A stretch of 28,592 nucleotides of DNA from Planctomycetia bacterium (GTDB lineage Bacteria; Planctomycetota; Phycisphaerae; Phycisphaerales; SM1A02). Shown here piece after piece: positions 25,386-28,592 of the stretch. Position 1 is the first letter of the stretch. Every line of letters starts with the position of its first letter. The stretch lies in NCBI GenBank assembly GCA_005799475.1, contig SYGQ01000178.1:1-28592 (forward strand), read 5' to 3'. The position numbers were made by a program, and so were the translations under genes. The notes beneath the pieces are model-generated. The model was not told the DNA's origin, ran no database searches, and worked only from the letters and a program-made list of their open reading frames with translations.

Positions 25386-26306
25386 CTAGTTGGCCAGCAA
25401 GATGTCCCAGACATCGCCTGTGCGCATTTTCGCGTCGAGGCTCGGCCGGCCGTCGCGCCCCCGGATGACCCAGATGTTGTCCTCGTGGCCCGATGGCCCG
25501 ACTCGAATGATGGGGCTGATCGTCCACCCGGTGCTGCCGTCGGAGTAGAGAAGGTTCTGTCCCCTCTGCCCGTGGTTGACGCTTCGAAGGTCGGCGTTGG
25601 CGACAGTGCCCGCGCGAATCGCCACCGGCTGCACGGGATTCGCGTCGCCCGCAATCGGACTGCGAGGCAGCCCGGCCAGACTCACATGGCGATCGTGCAA
25701 CGGCACCCGGTATGAGAGGGCTCGTGCGCCGTTGCACTTGGTGCATCCGGCATCGCAGTAGCCCTTGCGGGCGAGCATGTCGAGGTGTCGCGCGTTGTCG
25801 AGGATCGCGGCGTCGGGGGCTTGGCCGGGGAGCGCGGGCATCAGCGATGCCATCGACGGGAGGGCTCCGGAGTGGTCCGATGCGTACGACGCGATGCCAT
25901 TGCCGAGACTGCGAAGTCCGCTTGCGCACATCGCCTGCGAACTCGTGGATCGCACTTCGTTGGCAACCGGATAGAGCACGCCGACGCAGACAAGCAGCAC
26001 GGCCGCGACCGCCACGACATTGGGCAGGCTCCACCTCCGGCGGAGGGCGCCGTCAAAGCGGAAGCGATCGCGCTGTTGTCGCTCGGCTTGGCTGATCCGC
26101 GCCAGCGTCGCGTCAACGAGCGTGTCCGACGGCGGCAGCGGGGGGTGCGATTCGAGCCGCCGCATCGACGCGAGCACTCCTCGCGCCCGCGCGCGCACCG
26201 GCTCGGGCATTCGCTCGATGGCCGAGTCGTCGAATCCCGATTCAACGAGTGAGTCGAGGGCCTGCGCGTCCAATTCATTGATCTTTGGTTGATCCTGCTC
26301 GTTCAT
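25386..26306 (-). CDS. Anti-sigma-like membrane protein with prepilin-like ectodomain
   Basis: This 306-residue protein is paired with an ECF sigma factor by an ATGA overlap. Its first 100 or so residues are cytoplasmic and acidic/helical (ELDAQALDSLVESGFDDSAI), without a clear zinc-finger motif. One membrane helix follows (about 112-130, VVAVAAVLLVCVGVLYPVA). The outer part resembles the globular part of planctomycete DUF1559/H-X9-DG prepilin-like proteins: CASGLRSLGNGIASYASDHS, IAGDANPVQP, and NHGQRGQNLLYSDGSTGW then EDNIWVI. It also has a Cx3Cx2C cluster (CDAGCTKC). Position and topology suggest it holds the sigma factor and senses something outside; this is inferred. Confidence 0.75.
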   Translation of the reverse strand: MNEQDQPKINELDAQALDSLVESGFDDSAIERMPEPVRARARGVLASMRRLESHPPLPPSDTLVDATLARISQAERQQRDRFRFDGALRRRWSLPNVVAVAAVLLVCVGVLYPVANEVRSTSSQAMCASGLRSLGNGIASYASDHSGALPSMASLMPALPGQAPDAAILDNARHLDMLARKGYCDAGCTKCNGARALSYRVPLHDRHVSLAGLPRSPIAGDANPVQPVAIRAGTVANADLRSVNHGQRGQNLLYSDGSTGWTISPIIRVGPSGHEDNIWVIRGRDGRPSLDAKMRTGDVWDILLAN

Positions 26307-26923
26307 GATTCTCCCGAATCGCCCTGTTGCTTCGATGATGCGGTCCAGCGCTGCGAAAATGTCGCGACCGCAGCGTGCATGCGGCTCTTCACGGTCCCCA
26401 GCGGGATCGAAAGAACTTCCGCGATCTGTTGGTAGCTGAGCCGCTGGAAATAGCCAAGGAGGATGATCTCCCGATGGTGTTCGGGCATCTCCGCGAGCGC
26501 CCGGTGCACGACGGCTGCTTCGTCGCCAGCCTCGAGTCCGGCACCCGGGGCCGCACCCTCGCCTGCGATGAGGTCGCCCAAGGATGCGGTCTCGCCGCCG
26601 TGCGCAAGCGGAGCTTCGAGGCTCGCCATCGTGCGGCGCTTGCGCTTGCGATGGAAGTCGCGGGCCTTGTTGGCGGCGATTGTGAACAACCACGGTTTGA
26701 AGTTGCGGGTCGTGTCGAATGTCGCGCCGGCGAGGTGAACCTGAAGAAAGGTCTCCTGAAAGACATCGTCGGCGGCTGCCGACGATCCGAGGAATCGCGT
26801 CAGGAACCCGTGCAGTTCGTTGGTGTAGCGCCGGATCAGAGATTCCAACGCGTGCGGATCCCCCTCAAGGTGCGCGCTCAGCAGGGACTCGTCGGTTCGA
26901 GCATCCTCAGCCCGTGACGCCAT
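26303..26923 (-). CDS. ECF-type RNA polymerase sigma factor
   Basis: The 206-residue product has sigma-70 region 2 (about 25-95: SLIRRYTNELHGFLTRFLGS, DDVFQETFLQVHLA, FKPWLFTIAANKARDFHRKR) and region 4 (about 145-200: ALAEMPEHHREIILLGYFQ, LSYQQIAEVLSIPLGTVKSR), with an unconserved Ala/Gly-rich linker between. Only these two regions are present, as in ECF factors, which direct RNA polymerase to stress or envelope promoters. The ATG at 26923 is preferred because TAGCCT ends 7 nt upstream; the open frame continues upstream but has no sigma-like sequence. The stop overlaps the start of the anti-sigma-like gene, the usual regulator pairing. Confidence 0.93.
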   Translation of the reverse strand: MASRAEDARTDESLLSAHLEGDPHALESLIRRYTNELHGFLTRFLGSSAAADDVFQETFLQVHLAGATFDTTRNFKPWLFTIAANKARDFHRKRKRRTMASLEAPLAHGGETASLGDLIAGEGAAPGAGLEAGDEAAVVHRALAEMPEHHREIILLGYFQRLSYQQIAEVLSIPLGTVKSRMHAAVATFSQRWTASSKQQGDSGES

Positions 26924-26930
26924 CGTCGCA

Positions 26931-26936
26931 AGGCTA
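26931..26936 (-). promoter_or_regulatory. Candidate -10 element (leaderless) for the ECF sigma gene
   Basis: The minus strand reads TAGCCT, seven bases, then the ATG at 26923. The following TGCGACG resembles the TGCGGCC after the -10 of the response regulator gene. No clear -35 is seen, so a sigma factor with different -35 requirements may be involved. Confidence 0.42.
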
Positions 26937-27112
26937 CCCGAGCCGCGCGTCACTCGCTGCGCACGGCCATCCCGAGCCGTGCGCGAGGCGAGTGCCCCGC
27001 GGTGCGCGCGCGTCCATTCGGGCATCCCTGATCCGTGGTGTGCCGCGCGCGCGATGGATGCGGCGCCCATCGCCACCAAGGACGCGAGGTCGGCAGGGGC
27101 GGCGAAGGTTGC

Positions 27113-27141
27113 TTCACGGCGATGCACGCGGCTGCTACGAT
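27113..27141 (+). promoter_or_regulatory. Candidate hpnH promoter
   Basis: TTCACG (27113-27118), 17 bp, then TACGAT (27136-27141). Transcription would begin near 27148, leaving a leader of about 20 nt with a GGAG site before the ATG at 27169. Nothing else was recognised in the 245-bp gap between the sigma gene and hpnH. Confidence 0.45.
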
Positions 27142-27168
27142 CACCTTTCCCTCGGAGTTCGCCGGAAA

Positions 27169-28338
27169 ATGCCTGTTCCTATCAGCCAGATGTGGACCGT
27201 CGCCACCTATGTCGTCGGGCAGAAGCTCCGCCGCCGAAAGCGATATCCGCTTGTTCTTATGTTGGAGCCGCTGCTCCGGTGCAACCTGGCCTGCGCGGGC
27301 TGCGGCAAGATCCAGTACCCGGCTCACATTCTGAAGAGGCACCTGAGCGTCGATGAGTGCATGAAAGCGGTGGACGAGTGCGCCGCGCCGATGGTTTCGA
27401 TTCCTGGAGGGGAGCCGCTGCTTCACCCGGACATGGCGGAAATCGTGCGTCAACTCGTGGCCAGGCGCAAGTACATCTATCTCTGCACGAATGCGTTGCT
27501 CCTCAAGGAGAAGCTCGAAGCCGGGTGGTTCACGCCGAGCCGTTACCTCACCTTCAGCGTCCACATGGACGGTCAGGAAGAGCACCACGACTTCGCCGTC
27601 TGCCGCGAGGGGACCTATCAGAAGGCCGTCGAGGGGATCCGGCTCGCGGTGTCGCGTGGGTTCCGCGTAACGACCAACACCACACTTTTCGACGGGGCAG
27701 ATCCCAACGCGGTGCGGCGGTTCTTCGACGAGATGATGGACTTGGGTGTCGAGGGCATGATGGTCAGCCCCGGCTACGCGTACGACAAGGCGCCCGACCA
27801 GAAGAGTTTTCTTCACCGGCAGCGCACGCACGAACTCTTCGAGATGGTTCTTTCGAACCGCAGGGATGGACGGCACCGGTGGCGATTCAACCAGTCGCCG
27901 CTCTTCCTTGAGTTCCTGATGGGTCGTCGCTCGTTCGAGTGCACGCCGTGGGGCAACCCGACCTACAACCTCTTCGGCTGGCAGAAGCCGTGCTACCTCC
28001 TCAATGAGGGCTATGTGGACTCCTTCAAGGAACTCATGGAGGAGACCGAGTGGGATCAGTACGGCCGCGCCTCGGGAAACGCGAAGTGCCAGAACTGCAT
28101 GGTGCACTGCGGGTACGAACCCAGCGCCGTCGATGCGACATTCACCGGGTTCCCCGGACTCTGGGCAACGATCAAGGCGATGCTGTTCTCAACCTATGCG
28201 AGTCCGCGCGCCAAGGAGGCGCTCGCCGAGTCCGCCAAGGTGCCGCACGGCCCCCGCGCGCACCTCGTGCAACTGGGCTACGCCAAGGATGTTGCCTCGG
28301 AAGAGCTCGTGACCGCGGGCCCGTCGTCGTTCGCCTAG
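27169..28338 (+). CDS. hpnH: Hopanoid biosynthesis radical SAM protein HpnH
   Basis: HpnH joins the 5'-deoxyadenosyl group of SAM to diploptene, giving adenosylhopane, the first step to side-chain-extended hopanoids. The 389-residue product begins PISQMWTVATYVVGQKLRRR, characteristic of the family. The radical SAM cluster motif Cx3Cx2C reads CNLACAGCGK, followed by SIPGGEPLLHPDM (SAM-binding GGEP) and LTFSVHMDGQEEHHD. The C-terminal half has GNPTYNLFGWQKPCYLLNEG and CQNCMVHCGYEPSA, also family-typical. The ATG at 27169 starts this conserved N-terminus; the frame upstream has no homology-like sequence. No other hopanoid gene lies in the window. Its stop overlaps the stop of the convergent dehydrogenase gene by 3 bp. 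Confidence 0.95.
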   Translation: MPVPISQMWTVATYVVGQKLRRRKRYPLVLMLEPLLRCNLACAGCGKIQYPAHILKRHLSVDECMKAVDECAAPMVSIPGGEPLLHPDMAEIVRQLVARRKYIYLCTNALLLKEKLEAGWFTPSRYLTFSVHMDGQEEHHDFAVCREGTYQKAVEGIRLAVSRGFRVTTNTTLFDGADPNAVRRFFDEMMDLGVEGMMVSPGYAYDKAPDQKSFLHRQRTHELFEMVLSNRRDGRHRWRFNQSPLFLEFLMGRRSFECTPWGNPTYNLFGWQKPCYLLNEGYVDSFKELMEETEWDQYGRASGNAKCQNCMVHCGYEPSAVDATFTGFPGLWATIKAMLFSTYASPRAKEALAESAKVPHGPRAHLVQLGYAKDVASEELVTAGPSSFA

Positions 28339-28592
28339 GTCGGCAGGCCGAGCTTCTCGGCGACCGTCCGCACGACCCAACTCATGCCGTCGATGGCGGC
28401 CCTTGTTCTGCTCGCGAGGTGCGGCGCAAGAAACGCATTGGGCATCCCGAGGTATGGACATGCACTCGTGAAGGGCTCTGGGTCGAAGACATCGAGGTAC
28501 GCGCGCGCGTGGGGACTGGACTTGAGGTACGCCGCGAGCGCGGCGTCATCGAGGACCATGCCTCGGCTCGTGTTGATGAAGAGCGCATGCCG
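28335..28592 (-). CDS. D-isomer-specific 2-hydroxyacid dehydrogenase, C-terminal part (5' truncated)
   Basis: The frame is open to the right edge, so only the last 85 codons are present. The visible sequence RHALFINTSRGMVLDDAAL matches the segment after the NAD-binding domain of D-2-hydroxyacid dehydrogenases. DVFDPEPF and NAFLAPHLASRTRAAIDGM give the family-typical Asp-Val-Phe and the catalytic His within APH. These enzymes reduce 2-keto acids or oxidise D-2-hydroxyacids (for example glycerate or 3-phosphoglycerate) with NAD(H). The substrate cannot be told from this fragment. The final stop TAG is formed from the palindrome CTAG shared with the hpnH stop. Confidence 0.88.
   Translation of the reverse strand, partial: RHALFINTSRGMVLDDAALAAYLKSSPHARAYLDVFDPEPFTSACPYLGMPNAFLAPHLASRTRAAIDGMSWVVRTVAEKLGLPT

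Noticed and set aside
26719..27168. Upstream extension of the hpnH frame
   Set aside because: It overlaps the ECF sigma gene antisense, is Arg-rich without homology, and would place the conserved HpnH N-terminus internally.
26950..28107. Open frame of 385 codons on the minus strand opposite hpnH
   Set aside because: The plus strand encodes an unmistakable HpnH; the antisense frame has no recognisable domain and only reflects GC-rich codon bias.
1..28592. CRISPR arrays, insertion sequences, tRNA or rRNA genes
   Set aside because: No regularly spaced repeats, transposase sequence, terminal inverted repeats or RNA gene signatures were seen.

Overview
The window is a compact, GC-rich, gene-dense stretch of bacterial chromosome, about 28.6 kb, with 24 protein genes (two cut by the window edges) and almost no long intergenic DNA. 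It looks like a planctomycete, most likely of the Phycisphaerae/Phycisphaerales type. The reasons are two exported proteins ending in the same dockerin-like tail (...AWGNCP), several ASPIC/UnbV (CRTAC1-type) FG-GAP proteins, an anti-sigma-like protein with a prepilin-like ectodomain, a hopanoid gene (hpnH), and a cell-wall cluster that stops at ftsQ with no ftsA/ftsZ. The taxonomic call is an inference from gene content. No tRNA, rRNA, insertion sequence or CRISPR array was seen.

Bases 1-10469 form an exported redox/surface island. Two plus-strand pairs, each a TPR protein followed by an overlapping CRTAC1-type FG-GAP/UnbV protein, flank a minus-strand pair. The first TPR protein also carries CxxCH haem sites. 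The minus-strand pair is a two-haem DHOR-type oxidoreductase and a large FG-GAP protein, both with dockerin-like C-termini. All appear exported, and the group may work together at the cell envelope. It is the best candidate here for an undescribed system.

Bases 10485-17331 (minus) are a tightly packed operon: murC, murB, ddl, ftsQ-like, a six-helix membrane protein, greA and a cardiolipin-synthase-type phospholipase D. Four of its junctions are overlapping reading frames. It covers peptidoglycan precursor synthesis, division, a transcription factor and phospholipid synthesis. Divergent from it (17382-21551, plus) are a sigma-54-dependent response regulator and two LptF/LptG-family permeases, the first with an enlarged periplasmic region.

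Bases 21558-26923 (minus) hold an ECF sigma factor overlapping an anti-sigma-like membrane protein, then rpmI and rplT without infC, then a GT-C type membrane glycosyltransferase overlapping rplT, then a PpiC-type peptidyl-prolyl isomerase. Bases 27169-28338 (plus) encode HpnH, and the right edge holds the C-terminal part of a D-2-hydroxyacid dehydrogenase on the minus strand.

One regulatory pattern stands out. At four genes that begin transcription units (8005, 17331, 17382, 26923) a TAnnnT hexamer lies exactly 7 nt before the ATG, which fits leaderless transcription. Genes inside operons instead use overlapping ATGA/TTGA junctions or Shine-Dalgarno sites. All other gaps are shorter than 300 bases; the largest (26924-27168) shows only a candidate hpnH promoter.
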